The position numbers and the translations under genes are program-made. From assembly GCF_000230895.2 (NCBI RefSeq), contig NC_016604.1, forward strand, positions 5,332,001-5,396,000: 64,000 bases of DNA, given 5' to 3'. The notes under the pieces are model-generated. The model had not been told where the DNA came from, did no database searches, and was given only the letters and a program-made list of their open reading frames with translations. Origin of the DNA: Mycolicibacterium rhodesiae NBB3 (GTDB lineage Bacteria; Actinomycetota; Actinomycetes; Mycobacteriales; Mycobacteriaceae). Below, piece after piece: positions 43,463 through 52,473 of the stretch (position 1 is its first letter; each line of letters begins with the position of its first letter).

Positions 43463-44886
43463 TCGATGAGGCGTGTCGCGTACGGGGTCATACCGCTGGT
43501 GCGGACAGGCGAGACCTTCACCGTTGAACCGGTGTAGGGCGCCTCGAGCATCTGGCCGTTACCGAGGTACAGCGCGACGTGCTGGCTGGCGTTGGGCCCC
43601 CAGAACAGCATGTCGCCGCGACGTGCTTCCGACGACGGGACCTTGCGGCCGGCGTTGTACTGCGAGCCCGAGTAGTGGTCCAGCTTGATGCCGACACCGG
43701 CGAAGGCATAGAGCATCAGTCCCGAACAGTCGAATCCGACTGTGTTCGAACCGGAATCGATACCCAAGCTCTTACCCGCCGCGTTGCCGCCACCCCACGA
43801 ATACGGCACGCCGATCTGCGACATGGCGCGCTGGATCACATACTCGGTGGCCTGCCGGCCGTAGACCTTGGGAATCGCACCGTTCGTGTAGCCCGTCGAG
43901 GCAGCGGCCGGCTGCGGCAGCAGGCCGAGCGACTGCAGGAACTTGCGGCCCAGGTCCTGAGTGACCTGCGCCGACGTCGACGCATAACCGAGGACCGTGT
44001 TGATGATCGCGATCGGATCGCCGCTGACGAATGCGCTGGGAATCGCGGGCAGGAAGGGGTCCCACGGCGTGGCCCAGTTGCCCGTCTCCGGGTCGACCTT
44101 CTGCGGTCCACGGTCCCAGTCGGCGGCCGGGTTCGACGATCCGGTCGGCGCGGAGGCCGGCCGTGCGGGAGCGCCTGCGGCGGGTGCCGAGAACTTGCGG
44201 ACCTCAGCGAGTTTGGCTTGCGCCGCGGTACGTTCAGCCGTCAGCTTGTCCAGCTCGGCCTGCTGATCGCGGAAGCTCTGCTGGGCCTCGGTCAGCGCCG
44301 AGACCGCGGTCTGCTGGCTGGCCTCGGCGTCGACGACAGCCTGGTCCGCGTTCTGTTTGGCCAGCCGTGCGGCCGACTCCTTGTTCACCTGTTCGGTGCG
44401 CGCCCGCTGCAGGTCACTGATCACCCGCTGGGTGCTGACGGCCAGCGTCTGTCCGGTCGCCGCGGTGTCGAGGATGTCGCTGGGGTCGGACGCGGTCAGA
44501 TACGAACTCGACGGGCCGTTGACATAGGTCGCGACGGCATATGTGTCGAAGCGGTCCTGCGCAGCCTCGATGGCGACGTTGGCGTCTTTCACGCGCTGCG
44601 CGCTGGCGTCGAGTTCACGCTGCGCGGCGGCCGCGTTGTCCCGCGCGGTCTGCACGTCGACGATCGCCTTGTTGACGCCTTCCTGCTTCGCCTGGATGGC
44701 GGCGCCGAGGTCCTGCAACTTCTGGTTGACGTTGGCGACCGCTGCGACGAGTGCGCCGACGCTGTTCGGATCGGCGGGTTGCGCGATGGCCAACGGGGGC
44801 GTGATGAAAAGCATGCCGGCCGTGAGAGGGATTGCGCAGACCCGCCCGCAGAGTTGCGAAGCAGAGGCGCTAGAGGTGCGTCTCAT
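43456..44886 (-). CDS. ripA: NlpC/P60 peptidoglycan endopeptidase RipA
   Basis: A 476-residue secreted hydrolase required for septum splitting in mycobacteria. A signal peptide (about 1-38) is followed by an extended coiled-coil domain (about 45-245) that keeps the enzyme auto-inhibited, a Pro/Ala linker, and the NlpC/P60 domain with Cys387 (GFDCSGLM) and His436 (SQHVALYLG), matching M. tuberculosis Cys383/His432. Start ATG 44886. The region upstream has several GTCACA motifs, in line with known MtrA control of ripA. Confidence 0.96.
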   Translation of the reverse strand: MRRTSSASASQLCGRVCAIPLTAGMLFITPPLAIAQPADPNSVGALVAAVANVNQKLQDLGAAIQAKQEGVNKAIVDVQTARDNAAAAQRELDASAQRVKDANVAIEAAQDRFDTYAVATYVNGPSSSYLTASDPSDILDTAATGQTLAVSTQRVISDLQRARTEQVNKESAARLAKQNADQAVVDAEASQQTAVSALTEAQQSFRDQQAELDKLTAERTAAQAKLAEVRKFSAPAAGAPARPASAPTGSSNPAADWDRGPQKVDPETGNWATPWDPFLPAIPSAFVSGDPIAIINTVLGYASTSAQVTQDLGRKFLQSLGLLPQPAAASTGYTNGAIPKVYGRQATEYVIQRAMSQIGVPYSWGGGNAAGKSLGIDSGSNTVGFDCSGLMLYAFAGVGIKLDHYSGSQYNAGRKVPSSEARRGDMLFWGPNASQHVALYLGNGQMLEAPYTGSTVKVSPVRTSGMTPYATRLIEW

Positions 44887-44917
44887 TGGACAAGGTCTCC
44901 TATGGCTCGCCGCAAAA

Positions 44918-45039
44918 GTCACAGAAGTCACATCTGCAACATCAGCTACAGACTGCACCGTACGTCACAACTGACGCCAAAGAAACTTTAGTCACAAACT
45001 ACAAGTTTGTAATTGCGAATAGCGTTATGCGGCTGTGAC
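44918..45039. promoter_or_regulatory. Cluster of GTCACA motifs (MtrA-like sites) upstream of ripA
   Basis: GTCACA occurs on the plus strand at 44918-44923, 44927-44932, 44964-44969 and 44991-44996, and inverted (TGTGAC) at 45034-45039. The first two copies are 9 nt apart, the tandem arrangement reported for the MtrA response regulator. All lie in the 209-nt gap before ripA. A dyad ACAAAC-TACAA-GTTTGT (44994-45010) overlaps the fourth copy. Confidence 0.65.
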
Positions 45040-45095
45040 ATTGGGGCACAATGAAATTCGCAAAACCGCAGCGCTACGCCGCTTTTTGCAAGGCC

Positions 45096-45647
45096 TCAGA
45101 CCTTCTGGCGTTTGGCGCGATTTTGCAACATTCGCGTTGCCACCACGGCGGCAATCACTGCTAGGACCACCACAATCGTGAATGTCGTCCACGGGAAATG
45201 TTGGGTCGTCAACTCGCTGACGAAATTCTTCGATCCCTGTATCGAGCCGCGACCCTCGGCGACATCCTGACCGGCCTCCAGCGTCGCACGGTCAAAGGTC
45301 GTGCTGAAGGTGCCGGACTCCGTGGGGCTGAGCACCAGAACCGTCGATCCCGGAAACGCCTCCCCCACCTCGGTCGCGATGTCGCGCAACGGTGTGTCGA
45401 TCGGCGGGTTCCGGTCGACGACGACGACCTTGAGGTCGATACCCTTCTGCTTGGCCTCGGCGATGACATCGGCCAGGCCGGCGTTGTCGGCGGTGGGCGC
45501 CGCGCTGAAACCGTCGTCTCTGACGTCGGTGATCACGAGGTTCAAACACTCGTCGACGGAGGTGGTCGCGGGATCCTTGCCGACCGGCCCGCACACGTCG
45601 GGCGGGATATAAGCGGGTAGGAACGGAATGACTTGCGGTCCGATCAC
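45096..45647 (-). CDS. Membrane-anchored Rv1476-like protein
   Basis: A 183-residue protein that begins PFLPAYIPPDVCGPVGKD (after a GTG at 45647), has a soluble region (about 20-150, with LADVIAEAKQKGIDLKVVVVDRNPP and VLVLSPTESGTFS) and one C-terminal transmembrane helix (about 153-173) with a basic tail KRQKV. It has the look of a TPM/YgcG-like domain anchored from outside, but I do not assign it firmly. It matches Rv1476 in size and position. Alternative GTG start at 45689. Confidence 0.82.
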   Translation of the reverse strand: MIGPQVIPFLPAYIPPDVCGPVGKDPATTSVDECLNLVITDVRDDGFSAAPTADNAGLADVIAEAKQKGIDLKVVVVDRNPPIDTPLRDIATEVGEAFPGSTVLVLSPTESGTFSTTFDRATLEAGQDVAEGRGSIQGSKNFVSELTTQHFPWTTFTIVVVLAVIAAVVATRMLQNRAKRQKV

Positions 45648-45741
45648 AGGTGAACCGTACGCGATGGGTATACAGCGGGGTGGCAGCACGCGGTAGATCG
45701 GGAGAACGTGAAGAGACGGACTGAGACCGCCCCCAGGGTGG

Positions 45742-45768
45742 TTTACAGGACAAGCGTACTGTTAGAAT
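45742..45768 (+). promoter_or_regulatory. acn core promoter
   Basis: A TTTACA -35 (45742-45747) and TAGAAT -10 (45763-45768) with a short 15-nt spacer lie upstream of the acn GTG at 45821. The AcnR-type operator occupies the spacer, which fits repression by blocking RNA polymerase. Confidence 0.5.
45746..45761. promoter_or_regulatory. AcnR operator
   Basis: CAGGACAAGCGTACTG matches exactly the consensus CAGNACnnnCGTACTG described for the Corynebacterium TetR repressor AcnR and noted in mycobacterial acn promoters. The site overlaps the acn core promoter, and the acnR-like gene lies directly downstream of acn. Confidence 0.82.
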
Positions 45769-45820
45769 CGAGAGCGCCGTCGACACAGCCCGTCGCGGCG
45801 ATATCTAGCCGGGAGTTGAT

Positions 45821-48640
45821 GTGAGCAGCAAAGATTCGGTCAATTCGTTTGGAGCCCAGGACACGCTGAAAGTCGGGGACCAGAGCTACGAGATCTACCG
45901 CCTGGACGCGGTGCCCGGAACAGAGAAACTTCCCTATAGCCTCAAGGTGCTCGCCGAAAACCTGCTGCGCACCGAGGACGGCGCCAATATCACCAAAGAC
46001 CACATCGAGGCGATCGCCAGCTGGGATCCGTCCGCCGACCCCAGCGTGGAGATCCAGTTCACCCCCGCGCGGGTGATCATGCAGGACTTCACCGGCGTCC
46101 CGTGCATCGTCGATCTCGCCACCATGCGCGAAGCGGTTGGTGAGCTCGGCGGCGACCCGGATCAGGTCAATCCGTTGGCACCCGCCGACCTGGTGATCGA
46201 CCACTCGGTGATCGCCGATCTGTTCGGTACCGCCAACGCATTCGAACGCAACGTCGAGATCGAATACCAGCGCAACGGTGAGCGCTACCAGTTCCTGCGG
46301 TGGGGCCAAGGCGCGTTCAACGACTTCAAGGTCGTGCCGCCCGGCACCGGCATCGTGCACCAGGTCAACATCGAGTACCTGGCCAGCGTTGTGATGGAAC
46401 GCAACGGGGTGGCCTACCCCGACACCTGCGTGGGCACCGACAGCCACACCACGATGGAGAACGGCCTCGGCGTGCTGGGGTGGGGCGTCGGCGGCATCGA
46501 GGCCGAGGCGGCCATGCTGGGCCAGCCGGTCTCGATGTTGATCCCGCGGGTTGTCGGCTTCAAACTCTCCGGCGAGCGCAAGCCCGGAGTGACCGCCACC
46601 GACGTGGTGCTCACCGTCACCGAGATGCTGCGCAAGCACGGTGTCGTCGGCAAGTTCGTCGAGTTCTACGGCGACGGTGTCGCGGAGGTGCCGCTTGCCA
46701 ACCGCGCGACCCTGGGCAACATGAGCCCCGAATTCGGTTCCACCGCAGCGATATTCCCGATCGACGACGTCACGATCGACTATCTGCGGATGACCGGGCG
46801 CAGCGAAAAGCAGCTGGCGCTGGTCGAGGCGTACGCCAAGGAACAGGGCATGTGGCACGACCCGTCGCGCGAGCCCAAGTTCTCCGAATACATCGAGCTG
46901 GACCTCGGTGATGTGGTCGCGTCGATCGCGGGACCGAAGCGTCCGCAGGACCGCATTGCGCTGTCCGACGCGAAGACCGCCTTCCGCAAGGACATTCACA
47001 ACTACGTCGAGGAGAACCTGCCGGCCGAGCACACGAAGCTCGACGAGGCGGTCGAGGAGTCGTTTCCCGCCAGTGACCCGGCGGTGCTCTCGTTCGACGA
47101 CAGCGATGCGTCGGTGCCGTCGGCGGCGGTCAATTCGAACGGACGGCCGACGAACCCCGTCGAGGTCAAGAACTCCGAACGCGGCGACTGCATCGTCGAC
47201 CACGGCGCCGTCGTGATCGCGGCGATAACGTCGTGCACCAACACCTCCAACCCCGAGGTCATGTTGGGTGCGGCCCTGCTGGCCAAGAACGCCGTCGACA
47301 AGGGCCTCACGTCCAAGCCGTGGGTGAAGACCACGATGGCGCCGGGCTCGCAGGTCGTCACCGACTACTACAACAAGGCCGGCCTGTGGCCGTACCTGGA
47401 GAAGCTCGGGTTCTTCCTCGTCGGCTACGGCTGCACGACGTGCATCGGCAACTCCGGGCCGCTGCCCGATGACATCAGCAAGGCGATCAACGACGCCGAC
47501 CTGTCCGTGACGGCCGTCCTTTCGGGCAACCGTAACTTCGAGGGCCGGATCAATCCCGACGTCAAGATGAACTACCTGGCGTCGCCGCCGCTGGTCATCG
47601 CCTACGCGCTGGCGGGCACGATGGACTTCGACTTCGAGTCCGAAGCACTCGGCAAGGACGACGCGGGCAACGATGTCTTCCTCAAGGACATCTGGCCGTC
47701 GCAGAAAGACATCGACGACACCATCGCCAACGCGATCAACACGGAGATGTTCGTCAAGAACTACGCGGACGTGTTCAAGGGCGACGAGCGCTGGCGCAAC
47801 CTGCCTACGCCGAGCGGCAACACGTTCGAGTGGGACGACCAGTCGACCTACGTGCGCAAGCCACCGTACTTCGACGGCATGCCGGCCGAACCGGAGCCGG
47901 TGACCGACATCCACGGTGCCAGAGTGCTTGCGCTGCTCGGTGATTCGGTGACGACGGACCACATCTCCCCCGCGGGCAGCATCAAACCGGGCACGCCGGC
48001 TGCGCAGTACCTCGATTCGCACGGTGTCGAGAAGGCGGACTACAACTCCTACGGCTCGCGGCGTGGAAACCATGAGGTGATGATCCGCGGGACCTTCGCC
48101 AACATCCGGCTGCGCAACCAGCTGCTCGATGACGTGGCGGGTGGATACACGCGCGATTTCACCAACGGTGGAGAGCAGGCGTTCATCTACGACGCCGCGC
48201 AGAACTACGCGGAGCAGAACATCCCGCTGGTCGTGCTGGGCGGTAAGGAGTACGGGTCGGGCAGCTCACGTGACTGGGCGGCCAAGGGCACCAGCCTGCT
48301 GGGGGTGCGGGCGGTCATCACCGAGTCGTTCGAGCGCATCCACCGCAGCAACCTGATCGGTATGGGCGTCATCCCGCTGCAGTTCCCCGAGGGTGAGTCG
48401 GCGGCATCGCTGAAACTCGACGGCACCGAGACGTTCGACATCACGGGCATCGAAGCGCTCAACGACGGCAAGACGCCGAAGACGGTGAAGGTGACCGCGA
48501 AGAAGGACAACGAGGCAGGCGGCTCTGACGATGTCGTCGAGTTCGACGCGGTGGTGCGCATCGACACACCTGGCGAGGCGGACTACTACCGCAACGGCGG
48601 CATCCTGCAGTACGTGCTGCGCAACATGCTGCGGTCGTAG
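45821..48640 (+). CDS. acn: Aconitate hydratase A
   Basis: A 939-residue TCA-cycle enzyme of the AcnA/IRP1 type interconverting citrate and isocitrate. [4Fe-4S] ligands are in TSCTNTSNP (about 469-477) and GYGCTTCIGNSGPL (about 535-548). The swivel domain has GSGSSRDWAAKG (about 811-822) and SFERIHRSNLIGMGV. A low-complexity acidic insertion (about 410-450) follows the first catalytic part, as in other mycobacteria. GTG 45821 has a GGGAG site; the tetR-type acnR follows 4 nt after the stop. Confidence 0.97.
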   Translation: MSSKDSVNSFGAQDTLKVGDQSYEIYRLDAVPGTEKLPYSLKVLAENLLRTEDGANITKDHIEAIASWDPSADPSVEIQFTPARVIMQDFTGVPCIVDLATMREAVGELGGDPDQVNPLAPADLVIDHSVIADLFGTANAFERNVEIEYQRNGERYQFLRWGQGAFNDFKVVPPGTGIVHQVNIEYLASVVMERNGVAYPDTCVGTDSHTTMENGLGVLGWGVGGIEAEAAMLGQPVSMLIPRVVGFKLSGERKPGVTATDVVLTVTEMLRKHGVVGKFVEFYGDGVAEVPLANRATLGNMSPEFGSTAAIFPIDDVTIDYLRMTGRSEKQLALVEAYAKEQGMWHDPSREPKFSEYIELDLGDVVASIAGPKRPQDRIALSDAKTAFRKDIHNYVEENLPAEHTKLDEAVEESFPASDPAVLSFDDSDASVPSAAVNSNGRPTNPVEVKNSERGDCIVDHGAVVIAAITSCTNTSNPEVMLGAALLAKNAVDKGLTSKPWVKTTMAPGSQVVTDYYNKAGLWPYLEKLGFFLVGYGCTTCIGNSGPLPDDISKAINDADLSVTAVLSGNRNFEGRINPDVKMNYLASPPLVIAYALAGTMDFDFESEALGKDDAGNDVFLKDIWPSQKDIDDTIANAINTEMFVKNYADVFKGDERWRNLPTPSGNTFEWDDQSTYVRKPPYFDGMPAEPEPVTDIHGARVLALLGDSVTTDHISPAGSIKPGTPAAQYLDSHGVEKADYNSYGSRRGNHEVMIRGTFANIRLRNQLLDDVAGGYTRDFTNGGEQAFIYDAAQNYAEQNIPLVVLGGKEYGSGSSRDWAAKGTSLLGVRAVITESFERIHRSNLIGMGVIPLQFPEGESAASLKLDGTETFDITGIEALNDGKTPKTVKVTAKKDNEAGGSDDVVEFDAVVRIDTPGEADYYRNGGILQYVLRNMLRS

Positions 48641-48644
48641 TCAC

Positions 48645-49226
48645 ATGCCCCGGGTCACCGACGACCATTTGGCGGCGCGCCGTCGTCAGATCCTTGACGG
48701 TGCCCGGCGGTGTTTCGCGGAGTACGGCTACGACAAGGCGACCGTGCGGCGGCTCGAGCAGACGATCGGGCTGTCGCGCGGCGCCATCTTCCACCACTTC
48801 CGTGACAAGGACACCCTGTTCTTCGAGTTGGCTCGTGAGGACGCCGAACGGATGGCGGACGTGGCGTCGCGCGAGGGCCTCGTGCAGGTGATGCGCGACA
48901 TGCTGGCGGCACCGGAGCAGTTCGACTGGCTGGCGACGCGGTTGGAGATCGCCCGCAAGCTGCGCAACGACCCGGAGTTTCATCGGGGCTGGATGGAGCG
49001 GTCCGCCGAATTGTCGGCGGCCACCACCGCGCGGCTACGCCGCCAGAAGCAGGCTGGACGGCTCCGTGACGATGTGCCAAGCGCGGTGTTGCAGACGTAC
49101 CTGGATCTCGTGCTCGACGGCCTGGTCGCACGCCTGGCTTCGGGAGATGATCCCGAAAAGCTCAGCGGCGTACTGGACCTGGTCGAGGCGTCGCTACGCC
49201 AGGTTCAGTCGGAGATTCAGCCGTAG
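48645..49226 (+). CDS. acnR: TetR-family repressor of aconitase
   Basis: A 193-residue protein: N-terminal TetR HTH (RRRQILDGARRCFAEYGYDKATVRRLEQTIGLSRGAIFHHFRDKDTLFFEL, about 11-62), then a helical ligand/dimer domain with DLVLDGLVARLASG. Its place 4 nt after acn and the AcnR operator in the acn promoter make it the AcnR orthologue (Rv1474c), which in Corynebacterium represses acn and responds to citrate and Mg2+. The 3' end overlaps the convergent small HTH gene by 10 nt. Confidence 0.93.
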   Translation: MPRVTDDHLAARRRQILDGARRCFAEYGYDKATVRRLEQTIGLSRGAIFHHFRDKDTLFFELAREDAERMADVASREGLVQVMRDMLAAPEQFDWLATRLEIARKLRNDPEFHRGWMERSAELSAATTARLRRQKQAGRLRDDVPSAVLQTYLDLVLDGLVARLASGDDPEKLSGVLDLVEASLRQVQSEIQP

Positions 49227-49414
49227 TGCCTGCGGCTGCGGTGGTTCGGGCCGCCGCGGCTGCGCATCGTCGTGCCAGATTCGCGAAGCATGCTGTGGAT
49301 CGACCCGTAAGAACGACCGGTCGACGCGACCAGGGTGCGGATACTCGCGCCCCCTTCGTATGCACTCCTCAGCTCCGTGATGAGTTCATCCCGGTCTTTG
49401 GTCAATTTCTTCAT
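49217..49414 (-). CDS. Small HTH protein (Rv1473A-like)
   Basis: A 65-residue basic protein. The segment LITELRSAYEGGASIRTLVASTGRSYGSIHSMLRESGTTMRSRGG is an HTH resembling the C-terminal DNA-binding domain of resolvases and Lsr2-type helper proteins; M. tuberculosis Rv1473A has the same arrangement. Start ATG 49414 with a GGGGAGG site; a GTG 6 nt upstream overlaps that site. It likely binds DNA. Targets unknown. Confidence 0.85.
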   Translation of the reverse strand: MKKLTKDRDELITELRSAYEGGASIRTLVASTGRSYGSIHSMLRESGTTMRSRGGPNHRSRRHYG

Positions 49415-49511
49415 CGGCACCTCCCCGTGCGATTGATCCCCGACGGATACCCAGCGTAGGAACCGGTTACACGAGTGGATGGCAAATCAATGAAACGGTT
49501 CGCTTTCCGGC

Positions 49512-51140
49512 TCAGGCGAGCTCGATGAGGTCCCGATAGTCGGCCGACCAGAAGTCCTCGGTGCCGTCCGGCAGCAAGACCACGCGCTGCGGATCCAGCG
49601 CCTCGGCGGCGCCTGGATCGTGGGTCACCAAGACCACAGCGCCGATGTAACTTCGCAGCGCATCGAGAACCTGCTCGCGCGACGCGGGATCGAGATTGTT
49701 GGTCGGCTCGTCGAGCAGCAGCACGTTGGCCGTGGACGCGACGAGACCCGCCAGCGCCAGGCGGGTCTTCTCACCGCCAGACAGTGTGCCCGCGGGCTGT
49801 TCGAGCTGCGGACCGCTGAACATGAACGCGCCCAACAGACCCCGCAGATCCTGCTCGCCGGTGTCGGGTGCCGCGTGTCGGATGTTCTCCCACACTGTCG
49901 CGTGGTCGTCAAGGGTGTCGTGTTCCTGCGCGAAGTACCCGAGCTTCAATCCGTGGCCCGGTTCCAGCGTTCCGGAATCGGCGGTCTCCGCTCCTGCCAG
50001 CAGGCGCAGCAGGGTCGTCTTACCCGCACCGTTGAGGCCGAGCACCACGACCCGCGATCCGCGGTCGATGGCCAGGTCCACACCGGTGAACACCTCGAGC
50101 GAGCCGTAGTTCTTGGTCAACCCCTTCGCTACCAACGGGACGCGACCGCACGGCGCGGGAGTCGGGAACTTGATTCGCGCCACCTTGTCAGCAACTCGCT
50201 CCTCGTCGAGTGCGGCCATCATCCGGTCGGCCCGGCGCAACATGTTCTGTGCAGCAACGGCTTTGGTGGCCTTTGCCCCCATCTTGGCGGCTTGAGTGCG
50301 CAGCGCCGTCGCCTTGCGTTCGGCGTTGGCACGTTCACGGCGGCGCCGCTGTTCGTCGGTGGCCCGGGCATCGAGGTACTTCTGCCAGCCCATGTTGTAG
50401 ACATCGGCCTCGCCACGCACCGCGTCGAGGAACCACACGCGGTTGACCACGTCGGCGAGCAGATCGACGTTGTGGCTGATGACGATGAGTCCACCCTTGT
50501 GCTGCTGGAGGAAGTCGCGCAGCCAGCCGACTGAGTCGGCGTCGAGGTGGTTCGTCGGTTCGTCGAGTAAGAGCGTCGTGGCCGAGCCTGCACCGGATTC
50601 GGACGCGGCGAACAGGATTCGCGCGAGCTCCACCCTGCGCCGCTGTCCACCGGACAGCGTCCGCAGCGGCTGGGTCAGAACACGTTCTGCCAAGCCGAGA
50701 CTCGCGCAGATGCGGCCGGCCTCGCTCTCGGCCGCATAGCCGCCGAGAGCGGCGAACCGCTCTTCGAGTTGGCCGTAGCGACGCACCGCCTTGTCGCGGG
50801 CAGCGTCATCGGCGACCTCGGCCATCAGCGCCTGCTGTTTCTCCAGATCCGCGAGCAGCGAGTCGAGGCCGCGCGCCGAGAGCACCCGGTCCCTGGCGAG
50901 GATGTCGAGGTCCCCCTCCCTGGGATCTTGTGGCAGATAACCGACGTCGCCGATGCGCGTGATCGTGCCCGCGTACGGCTCGCCCTCCCCCGCGAGGATG
51001 CGCATGGTGGTGGTCTTGCCTGCGCCGTTACGACCGACGAGCCCGATCCGGTCGCCGGGTTGCACGCGCAACGCGGCGCCTTCGGTCGAGAGCAGCGTGC
51101 GCGCGCCGGCGCGGACCTCGAGGTCCGTTGCGGTGATCAC
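49512..51140 (-). CDS. ABC-F family ATP-binding protein
   Basis: A 542-residue protein with two ABC ATPase domains and no membrane helices: Walker A motifs GLVGRNGAGKTTTMR (about 33-47) and LGLNGAGKTTLLR (about 372-384), signatures LSGGQRRRVELAR and LSGGEKTRLAL, Walker B LLLDEPTNHLD and LLLDEPTNNLD, with an Arg-rich linker (about 270-290) between. ABC-F proteins act on the ribosome (translation factor or antibiotic protection). Homologue of Rv1473. GTG 51140 start. Confidence 0.93.
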   Translation of the reverse strand: MITATDLEVRAGARTLLSTEGAALRVQPGDRIGLVGRNGAGKTTTMRILAGEGEPYAGTITRIGDVGYLPQDPREGDLDILARDRVLSARGLDSLLADLEKQQALMAEVADDAARDKAVRRYGQLEERFAALGGYAAESEAGRICASLGLAERVLTQPLRTLSGGQRRRVELARILFAASESGAGSATTLLLDEPTNHLDADSVGWLRDFLQQHKGGLIVISHNVDLLADVVNRVWFLDAVRGEADVYNMGWQKYLDARATDEQRRRRERANAERKATALRTQAAKMGAKATKAVAAQNMLRRADRMMAALDEERVADKVARIKFPTPAPCGRVPLVAKGLTKNYGSLEVFTGVDLAIDRGSRVVVLGLNGAGKTTLLRLLAGAETADSGTLEPGHGLKLGYFAQEHDTLDDHATVWENIRHAAPDTGEQDLRGLLGAFMFSGPQLEQPAGTLSGGEKTRLALAGLVASTANVLLLDEPTNNLDPASREQVLDALRSYIGAVVLVTHDPGAAEALDPQRVVLLPDGTEDFWSADYRDLIELA

Positions 51141-51169
51141 GCTGCACTCTCCCTACTACTTGGTTGTCG

Positions 51170-52015
51170 TCATTTGTCGTCGGTGAAGACCGGCGGCCGT
51201 TTCTCTGCGCGCGCGGCTACCGCTTCTTCGAAGTTGGCGGTGAGCAGTCGGACGAAGAGTTGTCCCAGGCCTTCGGCCTGCATGTGTGCCTCAAGGCTAC
51301 CGGCGTCCAGTCCACTCCACAGCGTGCGCTTGGTCAACTCGATTCCCGGTCGGGAGAACGCCGCGATCCCCTCGGCCATGTCGTAACACGTCTCGAGCAG
51401 ATCGGCCTCCGGCACGGAGCGCGACACGAGGCCGATGCGCTGGGCCTCGTCGGCGTCCACATCGCGGCCGGTCAGCATCAGCTCGAACGCCCGCGAGGTC
51501 CCGATGGCGCGGGGCAGCAGATAGGACAGACCGAGCTCGCTGGCCGTCAGCCCGTTATTGATGCCCGCAGCGCGAAAGTACGCCCCAGCTGCGGCGACGC
51601 GGATGTCACACGCCAACGCCAGACACAGCCCCCCGCCGATCGCCGCGCCGTTGACCGCGGCGATGACCGGCTGGTGCATCTTGCGCAACGCGAGGATGAC
51701 GTCGTCGAGCACCTGCATAGACCGCAGCGCGAAGCTGGGGCGGGTGAGCCCGTCGATGTGCGGGACCGAACCGGCCGACTTGTGGTCGGCCCCTGACGAG
51801 AACCCGCGGCCCGCGCCTGTGAGCACGATCACCCGCACCGAATTGTCGTAGGTCAGCTCGTCCAGGACCCTCTTGAGCGGGACCATGACGTCGAACGCCA
51901 TCGAATTCATCCGCTCGGGACGGTTCAGCGTCACCAGCGCCACGTTCGGGCGCGGGCGGTCGACGAGGACGAATTGCTCTTCTGCGGGGCTCGCGTGCTC
52001 ACTCACGGACTGCAC
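51170..52015 (-). CDS. echA12: Enoyl-CoA hydratase/isomerase
   Basis: A 281-residue crotonase-fold enzyme. GFSSGADHKSAG (about 68-79) and the IAAVNGAAIGGGLCLALACDIRVA segment (about 114-137) form the oxyanion hole; NGLTASELGLSYLLPRAIGTSRAFELMLTGRDV follows. It closely matches M. tuberculosis EchA12 (Rv1472). Substrate and pathway are not established. GTG 52015 start; a second GTG at 52006 is possible. Confidence 0.92.
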   Translation of the reverse strand: MQSVSEHASPAEEQFVLVDRPRPNVALVTLNRPERMNSMAFDVMVPLKRVLDELTYDNSVRVIVLTGAGRGFSSGADHKSAGSVPHIDGLTRPSFALRSMQVLDDVILALRKMHQPVIAAVNGAAIGGGLCLALACDIRVAAAGAYFRAAGINNGLTASELGLSYLLPRAIGTSRAFELMLTGRDVDADEAQRIGLVSRSVPEADLLETCYDMAEGIAAFSRPGIELTKRTLWSGLDAGSLEAHMQAEGLGQLFVRLLTANFEEAVAARAEKRPPVFTDDK

Positions 52016-52033
52016 GCTATCGCGTGCGACCCG

Positions 52034-52399
52034 TTAGTCCGGCTGACCGTTCTCCTGCGCGGCCACCGCGGCATCCACGTCGAACTCCTTGACCTTCTGC
52101 ACCAGGTCCTCGAGGGCCGCCGGGGGCAGGGCGCCGGCCTGGTTGAACACCAGCTTGCCCTTCTTGAACGCCATCAGCGTCGGGATGGAGCGGATGTCGG
52201 CTGCCGCGGCGAGCTGCTGCTCAGCCTCGGTGTCGACCTTGGCGTACACCACGTCGGGATGCTGCTCGGACGACGCCGCGAACGTCGGCGCGAATGCCTT
52301 ACACGGGCCGCACCACGACGCCCAGAAGTCCACCAGCACGATGTCGTTTCCCGTGATGGTGTCGTTGAACTGTTCGGCGGTGATGTCTTTTGTTGCCAC
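52034..52399 (-). CDS. trxA: Thioredoxin
   Basis: A 121-residue thioredoxin with the redox motif WCGPC (29-33) and the cis-Pro segment IRSIPTLMAFKKGK (about 68-81). It reduces disulfides in the cytosol, with electrons from thioredoxin reductase. GTG 52399 has an AGGAGAAAC site. A C-terminal extension of about 15 residues (AVAAQENGQPD) is as in the Rv1471-type (TrxB1) protein. It is 19 nt from echA12, likely co-transcribed. Confidence 0.95.
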   Translation of the reverse strand: MATKDITAEQFNDTITGNDIVLVDFWASWCGPCKAFAPTFAASSEQHPDVVYAKVDTEAEQQLAAAADIRSIPTLMAFKKGKLVFNQAGALPPAALEDLVQKVKEFDVDAAVAAQENGQPD

Positions 52400-52473
52400 G
52401 TTTCTCCTAACGTCAGCCTCAAGCAGTCTGTTCCCAATATGTGGTCGGGGCAACCGGCACGAGTCGGCGATGC

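Noticed and set aside
45743..48073. A 776-codon open frame on the minus strand opposite acn
   Set aside because: It is the shadow of the acn gene: in GC-rich DNA the antisense frame is kept open by codon bias. Its product is low-complexity Arg/Val/His-rich and matches no family, whereas the plus-strand aconitase has all Fe-S and active-site motifs.
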